Source: Chloroflexota bacterium (GTDB lineage: Bacteria; Chloroflexota; Ktedonobacteria; Ktedonobacterales; Ktedonobacteraceae). Taken from it: 6,314 nucleotides of DNA. A program made the translations under genes and the position numbers. Below are positions 1 through 6,110 of the stretch, piece after piece. Below the pieces are notes generated by a model. It ran no database searches and had not been told where the DNA came from. It worked only from the letters and a program-made list of their open reading frames with translations. The stretch is from positions 1 to 6,314 of the forward strand of contig JAJZEJ010000228.1 of NCBI GenBank assembly GCA_021828635.1, read 5' to 3'. Position 1 is the first letter of the stretch, and the number at the start of each line of letters is the position of its first letter.

Positions 1-630
1 GAGCGAGCCGTGCGAATCGAAAACGACGACTTTTTTGAGTTCGTGCGCCAATGGCAGGCAGGCAGCAATAATATTGGGACTGATGACACCATTCTCATAA
101 TCGGATAGCACAATAGCATCCATCGATGGCAAGATATGCCTGATATAGTCGATAATCTGTCCTTTACATGGCTCACGCACCTCTGAGGTATCCACGCGGT
201 CGATACGCACAATGTGCTGCTGCACGAGCTGTGGGCTACCAGCCATGATGCGCGTCTTGATCGAGGTAGGGCGTAAAGTATCAGTTAAGAGACCATCCTG
301 ATGCATCTGCAAAGCATCGATGGCCTGGCGCAGGCTGTGTCCGGGCTGGTCGTTGCCGACGACGCCGGTTAGAAAGACATCGGCCTTTAAGGTGCGGGCA
401 TTGACACCTACATTGCACGCACCACCTGGGACAATGCGCTCCTCGTCCAATTCGAGGATCAACACGGGAGCCTCGCGTGAGATGCGCGTGGGACGCCCGA
501 TCAGATATTCGTCCGCGACCATATCGCCGATGACGAGAACATGCTTACCCGCGAAAGCATCGACGAGCGGCTTGAGATGGTCAGGGGTGGTATCAAAGAG
601 ATAGGAAGATGGCGGAAGATCAAGCGTCAT
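1..630 (-). CDS. rfaE1: RfaE/HldE-type heptose-7-phosphate kinase (PfkB family), 3' end cut by the window
   Basis: This is the N-terminal 210 codons of a PfkB-family sugar kinase; the frame stays open to base 1, so the C-terminus lies outside. Visible landmarks are a first Rossmann strand with its acidic loop (VLVIGDMVADEY, residues 31-42), the RISREAPV block (49-56) that marks D-glycero-beta-D-manno-heptose-7-phosphate kinases, the PfkB glycine motif GGACNV (69-74), and LSDYENG (175-181), matching the LSDYxKG stretch of RfaE. In the known family it uses ATP to phosphorylate heptose 7-phosphate at C1, on the way to ADP-heptose, in the cytoplasm. Its ATG overlaps the TGA of the upstream glycosyltransferase gene (ATGA), so translation is probably coupled. 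The PfkB signature 2 region with the catalytic Asp is beyond the edge, so an HldE-type fusion with a nucleotidyltransferase cannot be excluded. Another PfkB sugar kinase is possible but less likely given the RISREAPV block. Confidence 0.85.
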   Translation of the reverse strand, partial: MTLDLPPSSYLFDTTPDHLKPLVDAFAGKHVLVIGDMVADEYLIGRPTRISREAPVLILELDEERIVPGGACNVGVNARTLKADVFLTGVVGNDQPGHSLRQAIDALQMHQDGLLTDTLRPTSIKTRIMAGSPQLVQQHIVRIDRVDTSEVREPCKGQIIDYIRHILPSMDAIVLSDYENGVISPNIIAACLPLAHELKKVVVFDSHGSL

Positions 631-1424
631 CGCGTTTTGCGTCCCTTCACTATGACCAGCATGGCACACTGCGGCAGAGCCAGCATTCGTCGCCAGCGCC
701 GGGGTTCGCGGTAGAGCCGGTAGAGCCATTCCAGTCCTATGCGGCGCATCCAGTATGGAGCGCGTTGTTGTTTGCCCGCGATAAAATCATAGGCACCACC
801 AACACCCATTGCCACGGCGACGGGCAGGCGTTGATGATGACGCGCAATCCACATATCTTGTGCCGGAGCGCCATAGGCTACACACAGTATATCAGCATTG
901 CTAGCCGCGATACGCTCGATAATGGCATCCTCTTCCGCCAGAGCTGGTGAACCGGAGTAAGTACCAGCGACTTGCAAGCCAGGCGCAAGCTGCTGTAAAC
1001 GTTCCGCCGCAGCCTCGGCGATGCCGGGGGCCGCGCCGAGCAGATAGAGACGGTAGCCACGTGCGGCACAGAGCTTTGCCAGTTCTGGTAGCATATCGGT
1101 GCCAGTGACGCGCTCTGGGGCGGGCGCGTTCAGATAGCGCGTGGCCCAGACGATGCCCGCGCCATCAGCTGTGGTCAGCGCGGCATTGTTGATGACTTGT
1201 CGAAAGGTCGCGTTGCGCTGCGCGGCCATCACATATTCCATATTGACCGTCACGACTTGCTGGCAGATAAGCTGTTGATTAGCAGCATGATAGCGTGTGA
1301 CCATCGTGTCGATAGTCTCAAGCGTTTGTTGTTGCGATACGCGATCAACGCGCACGCCAAGTACATAAACCGATGACGGTGCGGGTTGCTCTGCCGATGG
1401 CGTCGCGGGTGTCGAAAGTGACAT
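627..1424 (-). CDS. WecG/TagA/CpsF family (GT26) glycosyltransferase
   Basis: A complete 265-residue protein, the usual length for GT26. Family motifs occur in order: TVN (59-61), TTADGAG (84-90) with the conserved Asp87, ERVTGTDML (104-112), GAAPG (130-134), YGAPAQDMW (184-192), GVGGAYDFIAG (207-217) and the basic C-terminal block RAPYWMRRIGLEWLYRL (221-237) followed by EPRRWRR. GT26 enzymes transfer ManNAc-type sugars from UDP donors to lipid-linked acceptors at the inner face of the membrane, in teichoic acid, capsule or common-antigen synthesis. The exact sugar here cannot be read. The basic tail fits the membrane-docking appendage known for TagA. The usual QE in the GxPxQExW motif is QD here, a conservative change. 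The gene is first of a pair with the heptose kinase, which suggests a heptose-containing surface glycan. The ribosome site is weak (AGGT about 11 bases before ATG). The start was kept because the conserved core begins at VYVLGVRVD (19-27). Confidence 0.92.
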   Translation of the reverse strand: MSLSTPATPSAEQPAPSSVYVLGVRVDRVSQQQTLETIDTMVTRYHAANQQLICQQVVTVNMEYVMAAQRNATFRQVINNAALTTADGAGIVWATRYLNAPAPERVTGTDMLPELAKLCAARGYRLYLLGAAPGIAEAAAERLQQLAPGLQVAGTYSGSPALAEEDAIIERIAASNADILCVAYGAPAQDMWIARHHQRLPVAVAMGVGGAYDFIAGKQQRAPYWMRRIGLEWLYRLYREPRRWRRMLALPQCAMLVIVKGRKTR

Positions 1425-1490
1425 AGGAGTTTTAACCTACCAGTTCATGATTTCTATTCAGATTTCACAGACCCCAATAACCATGTGGGT

Positions 1491-1499
1491 AGTATAACA
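1491..1499 (-). promoter_or_regulatory. Putative extended -10 promoter of the glycosyltransferase/heptose kinase pair
   Basis: On the minus strand this reads TGTTATACT, an extended -10 (TGn-TATACT, five of six matches to TATAAT). No good -35 hexamer is seen 16-18 bases upstream, as is common for extended -10 promoters. It lies in the 127-base gap (1425-1551) after the methyltransferase stop and would give a leader of roughly 60 bases. Nothing else in the gap looks like a gene or a clear terminator. Confidence 0.4.
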
Positions 1500-1551
1500 T
1501 AGCGCGTCGCGTCTAACTATCTCTGTCCAACGAATATCCCTTACTATTCTG

Positions 1552-3051
1552 TTAGAGGCCATACAAGTCTTGTATTAATTCGTTAACAAATTTTTCATCT
1601 TCTTGATCGTGTTTTGATTTTTTTCTTATATCAGATATTATTTTCATTACTTTATCATTTATAATAATCAAGATATCATCATCAGGAGTGATAAATGGTA
1701 TTTTTTTTATGTAGTTAGCCGAATTATTGGCCGAAGGATTAATAGTTCTGATAAGTCTGTTGCATGTTGACGAATTAAAAAAAGCCAACAGGTAATACAA
1801 CCATTTTTCATCTCTGGGAAATATTCCCACGATTGATTGATCGAATAGTCTATATTCCATTAAAACGCCTGTTATTTGTGAGGAACTTACCATTGGCACG
1901 CCTATTCCTTTTTTGAAGTAATGGCTTGAATTCTGAAATCTAGCTTTTTTATCGGTTTTATAGGATTTAACAGCATCCAGGCTCCAGTCAATATACCAAT
2001 TATCTGATTTGATATATTTAACAGCTCCCCCTTTGACTATAGGGACGAAACATTCGCAGGCAGCAATGCCATCAAGTAGGTTTTTCTTTTCAATATAGTT
2101 ATGGCAAATAGCCTCCTCCTCTATGAGGGAATAGTTTTTGCTATTTCTGATACCTGAAGAGATTGGATGTAGATACTTCTTATCATTCCCTGAATATATG
2201 CCTGTTACGCAATCTGCTATATCTCCAAGTTTTTGCACACTAGTATGTAATAGTATATTTATCTGTTTATCGGCAACAAAAAAAGCATGTTGAGGATGAG
2301 TATACACCTCTTCCTGGGTGAAAGTGTAAATACGGGCAGGAATTTTCTCTTTCTCTAAATCTTCCAACTGCTTGAGTTCAGTCAAAACCCTAAATTGATT
2401 TGTCGCAAGAGTAGGTTTACGGTCAGCCTTCTCTAGTGTTATGATCGATAGATTAGCGTAACCAAAATTAACATTGGGGAAAAAGGAAGAAGGGAATAGA
2501 GCGATTTCCAATATTTTTGCCTCTTTTAAGAGCATATTTCTTAACGCAGTGTGCATATGCAGATTTAAATAAGTATCTGGCAGGATAAATACTAATTTAC
2601 CATAATCAGCCAGTAAATGAAAACATCTGTATAAAAATAAAGCATACGTTTCTTTTACATAAATCTCTGGATATAGCTTTTTTAAATCTTTTCTTTTGCT
2701 ATAATCTTGCCATGCTCCATAGGGAGGGTTAGCTATAATTCTGTCATAGCCACCGCCAAATTTGGAAAAGAAAGTTAGCTCTTCATCAAGAAGAGTATCC
2801 GACTTTTTAAGAGAAATATTCTTCTTATCTACATATTTCTCTTCAAGGATAGAAAATGCCTCTGGATTCATTTCATAAGCATCTATCCATAAATCAGGCT
2901 TTCTCTTTAGAAGTGCGTCAATGAATACTCCATCACCAGCACATGGTTCAAGGATACGCATGTTATCTCTAATATTAAGCATCTTTACCATGTAATTTAC
3001 TAATGCATCAGAGTGTGTATAATAAGATTGATATATCGCTCCAACTTGCAT
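1552..3051 (-). CDS. N6-adenine DNA methyltransferase of a type II-like restriction-modification pair
   Basis: A 499-residue protein from the ATG at 3051. A GTG start six codons earlier is possible, but GAGGAGG sits 6 bases before this ATG. Motifs run in the gamma-class order: motif X (YYTHSDALVNYMV, 10-22), SAM-binding motif I (LEPCAGDGVF, 34-43), acidic motif II (DAYEMNP, 58-63 region), motif III (SDTLL, 84-88) and catalytic motif IV NPPYG (108-112). The hydrophobic strand GKLVFILPDTYL (151-162) follows. Residues about 270-455 look like a target-recognition domain, with GGAVKY (341-346), YFKKGIGVPMVSSSQ (378-392) and FFNSSTCNRLIRTINPSANN (424-443). It should methylate the exocyclic amine of adenine in a specific site and protect it from the nuclease encoded 11 bases upstream. 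Size and layout fit M.TaqI/Eco57I-like enzymes; the recognition site is unknown. The gene is clearly more AT-rich than the flanking glycan genes, suggesting horizontal gain. It lacks a fused nuclease, which argues against type IIG. Confidence 0.92.
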   Translation of the reverse strand: MQVGAIYQSYYTHSDALVNYMVKMLNIRDNMRILEPCAGDGVFIDALLKRKPDLWIDAYEMNPEAFSILEEKYVDKKNISLKKSDTLLDEELTFFSKFGGGYDRIIANPPYGAWQDYSKRKDLKKLYPEIYVKETYALFLYRCFHLLADYGKLVFILPDTYLNLHMHTALRNMLLKEAKILEIALFPSSFFPNVNFGYANLSIITLEKADRKPTLATNQFRVLTELKQLEDLEKEKIPARIYTFTQEEVYTHPQHAFFVADKQINILLHTSVQKLGDIADCVTGIYSGNDKKYLHPISSGIRNSKNYSLIEEEAICHNYIEKKNLLDGIAACECFVPIVKGGAVKYIKSDNWYIDWSLDAVKSYKTDKKARFQNSSHYFKKGIGVPMVSSSQITGVLMEYRLFDQSIVGIFPRDEKWLYYLLAFFNSSTCNRLIRTINPSANNSANYIKKIPFITPDDDILIIINDKVMKIISDIRKKSKHDQEDEKFVNELIQDLYGL

Positions 3052-3057
3052 ACTAAT

Positions 3058-3064
3058 CCTCCTC
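3058..3064 (-). promoter_or_regulatory. Ribosome binding site that sets the methyltransferase start
   Basis: GAGGAGG on the minus strand, 6 bases before the ATG at 3051. Its last-read bases overlap the TGA stop (3065-3063) of the nuclease gene, so ribosomes ending the nuclease gene finish on top of this site. Confidence 0.85.
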
Positions 3065-3986
3065 ACCACACTAAATACTGATCCAGGTTATTTTTACCTA
3101 AATGAGTTATTGTTGCTGGCAAAAGATCATCTTTCCAATCTACATTGCTGATAATCCATTTCCTTAAAGGAAAACCAGAGAATTCCTCGATTCTAGCATA
3201 CGCTTCTTCTCCACAGTAAGCACTCCAAATGCCGGAATTCTTTAGTGTTCTAAAATAGTTGTTATTTTTGTCTTCCTCTGCTCTAACAAGGATTAAACAA
3301 TTATAGCCCTCTTCTAAAATAGCATAAGCAGTTGCAACTAAAAGTAACCTATTTGTATTACCTTTTTCATTTGAGCCAAAACCGCTTTTGAAATCAACAA
3401 CATACTTTCTTGCATTAAGCTCAAAATGTAAATCAAGTTCTAATTGTATTTCCCCTGATGTCACTAATCCCCATATTTTGTTGTAATAAGTTTTTAGCTC
3501 CTTTTTCTGTTGCTCAGTTATTTCCAACTGGTCAATATAGCTATTGATTTCGTTTGTCAGTTTCTCTTTCACGTGTGAAAAAAGTGGCGGAATGAATAGG
3601 GTGGCACCGCTGAGAGGAAACTCGAAACATAATTTGCAGAAAGGTTCCCACAACTCACCAATTCTACGTGAAAATGACATGAAGTCATAAGGCCATACGT
3701 CATTTCTAGCGTCTAACATGACAACGTAACTAGTATAGGTTATCATAAGAACTACTCTTAAAATTTCCTCGTTATTCCAACGCTCTATGCTAGCCTTCTG
3801 TATTAAAGCCTTGATTAAAGTATTTTTAGCTTCAATAACCGCTTTATTTGTTGCTGTTGCCTGATCTTTGTACTGCTTTGCAGCATAGCTTCTTCTTATT
3901 TCTTCTAATGATTCCCCTATCCTGCTCCTAAAATATGTTAATAATTCTTGTTTGCTATTAGCAAGTGTTTTAGCAAGAGTAATCAT
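3063..3986 (-). CDS. Putative type II restriction endonuclease, PD-(D/E)XK type, family not recognised
   Basis: A 307-residue protein, using the second of two adjacent ATGs (3986). An AGAGG ribosome site lies 5 bases before it and only 2 before the ATG at 3989. I do not recognise a named restriction enzyme family. The N-terminal half is largely helical and charged. The region 178-236 reads as a nuclease core: ELD (183-185), strand KYVVDFK (194-200), giving Asp185, Asp198 and Lys200 in the spacing D-x12-D-x-K. This is followed by SGFGSNEKGNTNR, a helix (LLLVATAYAILEEG) and a strand (NCLILVR, 229-235). That order of acidic residue, strand with DxK, helix, strand is typical of PD-(D/E)XK nucleases such as EcoRV-like enzymes. 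Position directly before a DNA adenine methyltransferase makes a cognate restriction enzyme the best reading. It would cut DNA lacking the methyl mark, probably with Mg2+. It shares the AT-rich composition of the methyltransferase. A nicking enzyme, a helper subunit or another defence nuclease remain possible. Confidence 0.72.
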   Translation of the reverse strand: MITLAKTLANSKQELLTYFRSRIGESLEEIRRSYAAKQYKDQATATNKAVIEAKNTLIKALIQKASIERWNNEEILRVVLMITYTSYVVMLDARNDVWPYDFMSFSRRIGELWEPFCKLCFEFPLSGATLFIPPLFSHVKEKLTNEINSYIDQLEITEQQKKELKTYYNKIWGLVTSGEIQLELDLHFELNARKYVVDFKSGFGSNEKGNTNRLLLVATAYAILEEGYNCLILVRAEEDKNNNYFRTLKNSGIWSAYCGEEAYARIEEFSGFPLRKWIISNVDWKDDLLPATITHLGKNNLDQYLVW

Positions 3987-4139
3987 CATGACCTCTTGAA
4001 ACCAATATATCTGCCGTATGGACCACGGATTTTTTGGTTGGCGTCAATTAACTTTACAACTACTAAATAGAAGATGCAAGGCCGCACGACGAATATGCTA
4101 CAGGGTGGTAGTAAGTCATGTTTAGGGCATATTCTATGG

Positions 4140-4169
4140 TTGCATTTGCCAACAAGATAGGCGTATGAT
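4140..4169 (+). promoter_or_regulatory. Weak putative promoter of the membrane protein gene
   Basis: TATGAT (4164-4169, five of six to TATAAT) lies 18 bases after TTGCAT (4140-4145, only three of six). It would start transcription near 4176, about 45 bases before the chosen ATG. The gap 3990-4221 otherwise shows no gene, and I found no convincing promoter in it for the nuclease gene. Confidence 0.3.
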
Positions 4170-4221
4170 TAGTTGTAGAGGTAGTTTCCTTCTTAACCAT
4201 CATACTTTCAGGGGCGTAATA

Positions 4222-5100
4222 ATGCGACTCAAGACCCAGCAGTCTGAAACGGCGTTGCTCAAAACACATCCTACACTATCCCTCTGGTTCATGATACAAC
4301 GCTGGGCATTTATCTGTATTGGTGCGCTTGTTATAACTGCAGTGCTACTGTACATTCACTTCGATTTCGCATTCCAGTATGTTTGGCGTTTCTACTACCC
4401 CTATGCCTTAGCGATTTCTTTGTTCCTTTTTAATGCCTTTGGCCCATTTAATAATGAAGTACTTTTCTGGCGTCATTTGGAGAAAAAACGACAATGTGCG
4501 ATACGCGATGATGCTCGTTTTTTGTCTAACTTACAACCTCCTCCTGACGCTTCTGCGCTGACACTACCTCTAACTATTGCAAGACAGTATGAAGGCATGT
4601 CACAACGAATATTTCTCATCGTCGTGGTACTGCCTGCTCTGGGGATACTTGCTTTTGGCATTTTTATGACAACTATCTCTTTCTCTTTTGGAATATATCT
4701 CATTACCATGAGCATGCTTTTTCTGGTCGTTATGAGCATAAAAGTGTGGGCAGAGCGGCTAAAAGCGCAGGAAAAGCTGATAGTGACTGAGGAGGGTTTG
4801 TGGCAGAGCAACTTTTCCTTTTCATACTGGGCATGGCGATGGCATTATCTCTCCTGGCAAGAAGCTCGCCTATTTGCTATTGATGATACAATCGCTGTTT
4901 TGTCTTATCCCACTGCTTTTGAACTGGCCGGAACCGATGAGGTGGTACACTGGAAATGGCAACGCTATCATAAAGACAAAGGGAAAAACATTAGTCCTTT
5001 TGTAAGCCCAGAAGAGTACGATCAAACGATGTTCAGGCTCCTTTCGCTAATTATGGCCCGTGCAGAGCTACCGCTCTGCGACCTGCGTAAAAAGCTGTAG
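4222..5100 (+). CDS. Four-helix membrane protein with Trp-rich C-terminal domain, function unknown
   Basis: A 292-residue protein from the ATG at 4222, chosen because AGGGG sits 7 bases before it. An ATG at 4165 has no ribosome site and falls inside the candidate -10. I do not recognise the family. Two hydrophobic hairpins are visible: helices at about 28-46 and 57-74, then 129-149 and 155-175. A charged loop (80-128) separates the pairs. A soluble C-terminal part (about 180-292) follows, starting LIVTEEGLW (186-194) and containing the Trp/Tyr cluster SYWAWRWHYLSW (201-212). Two TM helices followed by a strand-rich segment of this kind resemble YcxB-like or bacterial PH-like domain proteins, but this is a shape comparison only. 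It points away from the restriction-modification pair and converges with dinD, with only 25 bases between the stops. There is no signal peptide distinct from the first helix. A link to defence is suggested only by position. Confidence 0.75.
   Translation: MRLKTQQSETALLKTHPTLSLWFMIQRWAFICIGALVITAVLLYIHFDFAFQYVWRFYYPYALAISLFLFNAFGPFNNEVLFWRHLEKKRQCAIRDDARFLSNLQPPPDASALTLPLTIARQYEGMSQRIFLIVVVLPALGILAFGIFMTTISFSFGIYLITMSMLFLVVMSIKVWAERLKAQEKLIVTEEGLWQSNFSFSYWAWRWHYLSWQEARLFAIDDTIAVLSYPTAFELAGTDEVVHWKWQRYHKDKGKNISPFVSPEEYDQTMFRLLSLIMARAELPLCDLRKKL
5062..5079. repeat. Perfect inverted repeat at the convergent 3' ends (7-base arms, 4-base loop)
   Basis: Arms GCAGAGC (5062-5068) and GCTCTGC (5073-5079) around TACC. 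It lies in the last codons of the membrane protein gene (residues ~281-286) and 47 bases past the dinD stop on the other strand. It could slow or stop transcription from either side, but no T-run follows on either strand, so it is not a standard intrinsic terminator. The same arms form the hairpin in the dinD leader. Confidence 0.5.
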
Positions 5101-5125
5101 CTCTCGTACAATGTACCTGCTTATC

Positions 5126-6055
5126 TTACTGGTGATCTTCATTCCCAGTACTGCCTTGTGGTTGTTCTAGCAACTCATGCCCTGTAAACAGTGTTGGCTG
5201 TTGTTGCTGATTAAGACGCTTCTGCTCTTCGCGTTGAAGTTGCTGGATACTCTTTTCCGGGGTTGGCAAATTCTCCGGCATGGTACCACCAAGCTCCTCA
5301 ATCGTTTGCCTTACTTTCTTGCCAACCTGGTAATGCGCGTCATTGGCTTTCTCTTTGCTTTGTATGCCGTCGCGTTCTAGTTTCTGTTTGGTCTGGCTAG
5401 CTCGGAAGATATTAGCGGCCAGTTCATCGCTACCCATGTGGTCGAGAATTTCTTGCCCTTTTTTCAAACCTTTATGTTGATGAATATCCTTTGCTCTAAG
5501 ACCACCATAGAGACCTTTGTAGCCGTGATCCTGGAAAATAGCAAAATCTCTCGGTTGAATTACTCCAGTTTCACGGGCTGCGCCTGCAAGTTGCGTATTG
5601 TAGACCGTCATTTGCGAGCGCCGAACGAGCCGCAATTGATCCTCTGGTAGATGTGTTAACGCATCTGCATCGGCTAATTCCTGGCGGCGCGTTTGCACAG
5701 CAAAATATGCCTGACCAACAGCGACAATAGGTTTTTCTGGATCAGCGTTTTGCACCAGTAAATAACAGGCATACCGCGAGAGATGTACATCACTGATTTT
5801 ACGCTTTGCACCTTTCCCTAGTTTGATCATTTCGCCCACATGAGCGAAATGATCTGAAGTCGCCTGTCCACTGCTTTCACATGCGGTCTCTGCCTTTTTG
5901 AGAGCATTGCTGAATTTACCATATTCAGTGTAGCCAAGCAGGCGCGACATATCGCGTGCGCTCCAGTATTCCTGGCCTTGTTCATCGAATTTGCGGATAG
6001 CGTCAAATGGGGATGTGTAAGGGATTGGGGTTATTGTTTGATCGTCGTCTACCAT
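5126..6055 (-). CDS. dinD: DNA-damage-inducible protein D (DinD), BRO-N type N-terminal domain
   Basis: A 309-residue protein matching the remembered E. coli DinD (about 274 residues) along nearly its whole length. Shared blocks include EYWSARDMSRLLGYTEYGKF (29-48), HLSRYACYLLVQNADPEKP (91-109), AYFAVQTRRQELAD (116-129), FAIFQDHGYKGLYGG (171-185), GLKKGQEILDHMGSDELAAN (196-215) and VGKKVRQTIEELGGTMPE (244-261). The N-terminal 20-125 region is a BRO-N/Bro-like DNA-binding domain. E. coli DinD is SOS-induced and is reported to inhibit RecA and disassemble RecA filaments; the same role is inferred here. The tail from about 270 is longer and glutamine-rich (QQQQ at 283-286) and is not part of the conserved core. 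The start at 6055 is fixed by GAGGAGG 5 bases upstream; an in-frame ATG at 6112 lies within the -10 box and cannot be in the main transcript. The gene is monocistronic and converges with the membrane protein gene. Confidence 0.95.
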   Translation of the reverse strand: MVDDDQTITPIPYTSPFDAIRKFDEQGQEYWSARDMSRLLGYTEYGKFSNALKKAETACESSGQATSDHFAHVGEMIKLGKGAKRKISDVHLSRYACYLLVQNADPEKPIVAVGQAYFAVQTRRQELADADALTHLPEDQLRLVRRSQMTVYNTQLAGAARETGVIQPRDFAIFQDHGYKGLYGGLRAKDIHQHKGLKKGQEILDHMGSDELAANIFRASQTKQKLERDGIQSKEKANDAHYQVGKKVRQTIEELGGTMPENLPTPEKSIQQLQREEQKRLNQQQQPTLFTGHELLEQPQGSTGNEDHQ

Positions 6056-6060
6056 TGCTA

Positions 6061-6067
6061 CCTCCTC
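6061..6067 (-). promoter_or_regulatory. Ribosome binding site that sets the dinD start
   Basis: GAGGAGG on the minus strand, 5 bases before the ATG at 6055. It places the start 19 codons inside the longest open frame. Confidence 0.85.
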
Positions 6068-6073
6068 ATTTAC

Positions 6074-6095
6074 GCAGAGCTTTAATCTGCTCTGC
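6074..6095 (-). repeat. Perfect stem-loop in the dinD leader
   Basis: Arms GCAGAGC and GCTCTGC, seven base pairs, with an 8-base AT-rich loop (6081-6088). It sits between the predicted transcription start (about 6104) and the ribosome site (6061-6067), leaving only 6 bases to the latter. It could act as an mRNA hairpin that tunes translation or stability, or as a dyad operator at DNA level. The choice is open. Confidence 0.6.
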
Positions 6096-6110
6096 ATTCT
6101 ATACATCGGC

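Noticed and set aside
320..1069. Several open frames on both strands (320-604 +, 609-950 +, 878-1069 -)
   Set aside because: They overlap the heptose kinase and glycosyltransferase genes, which have clear family motifs; the products look random and have no fitting ribosome sites.
1532..1549. GAATA/TATTC inverted repeat after the methyltransferase stop, considered as a terminator
   Set aside because: A five-pair AT-rich stem with no T-run would not act as an intrinsic terminator.
4012..4026. Short inverted repeat CCGT-N7-ACGG upstream of the nuclease gene
   Set aside because: Only four base pairs; too weak to call an operator or C-box.
1500..4160. Target-site duplication or att-like repeats at the edges of the AT-rich module
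   Set aside because: No matching direct repeats were found by eye on the two sides.
4063..4269. 68-codon minus-strand frame upstream of the nuclease gene, considered as a controller protein
   Set aside because: It has no helix-turn-helix pattern, its start lies within the membrane protein gene, and no ribosome site is seen.
4473..4811. 112-codon frame antisense to the membrane protein gene
   Set aside because: It mirrors hydrophobic codons of the real gene and has no independent support.
5177..5650. Two small plus-strand frames (5177-5380, 5438-5650), one hydrophobic
   Set aside because: Both are antisense to conserved dinD sequence; the hydrophobicity comes from reversed Glu/Lys/Gln codons.
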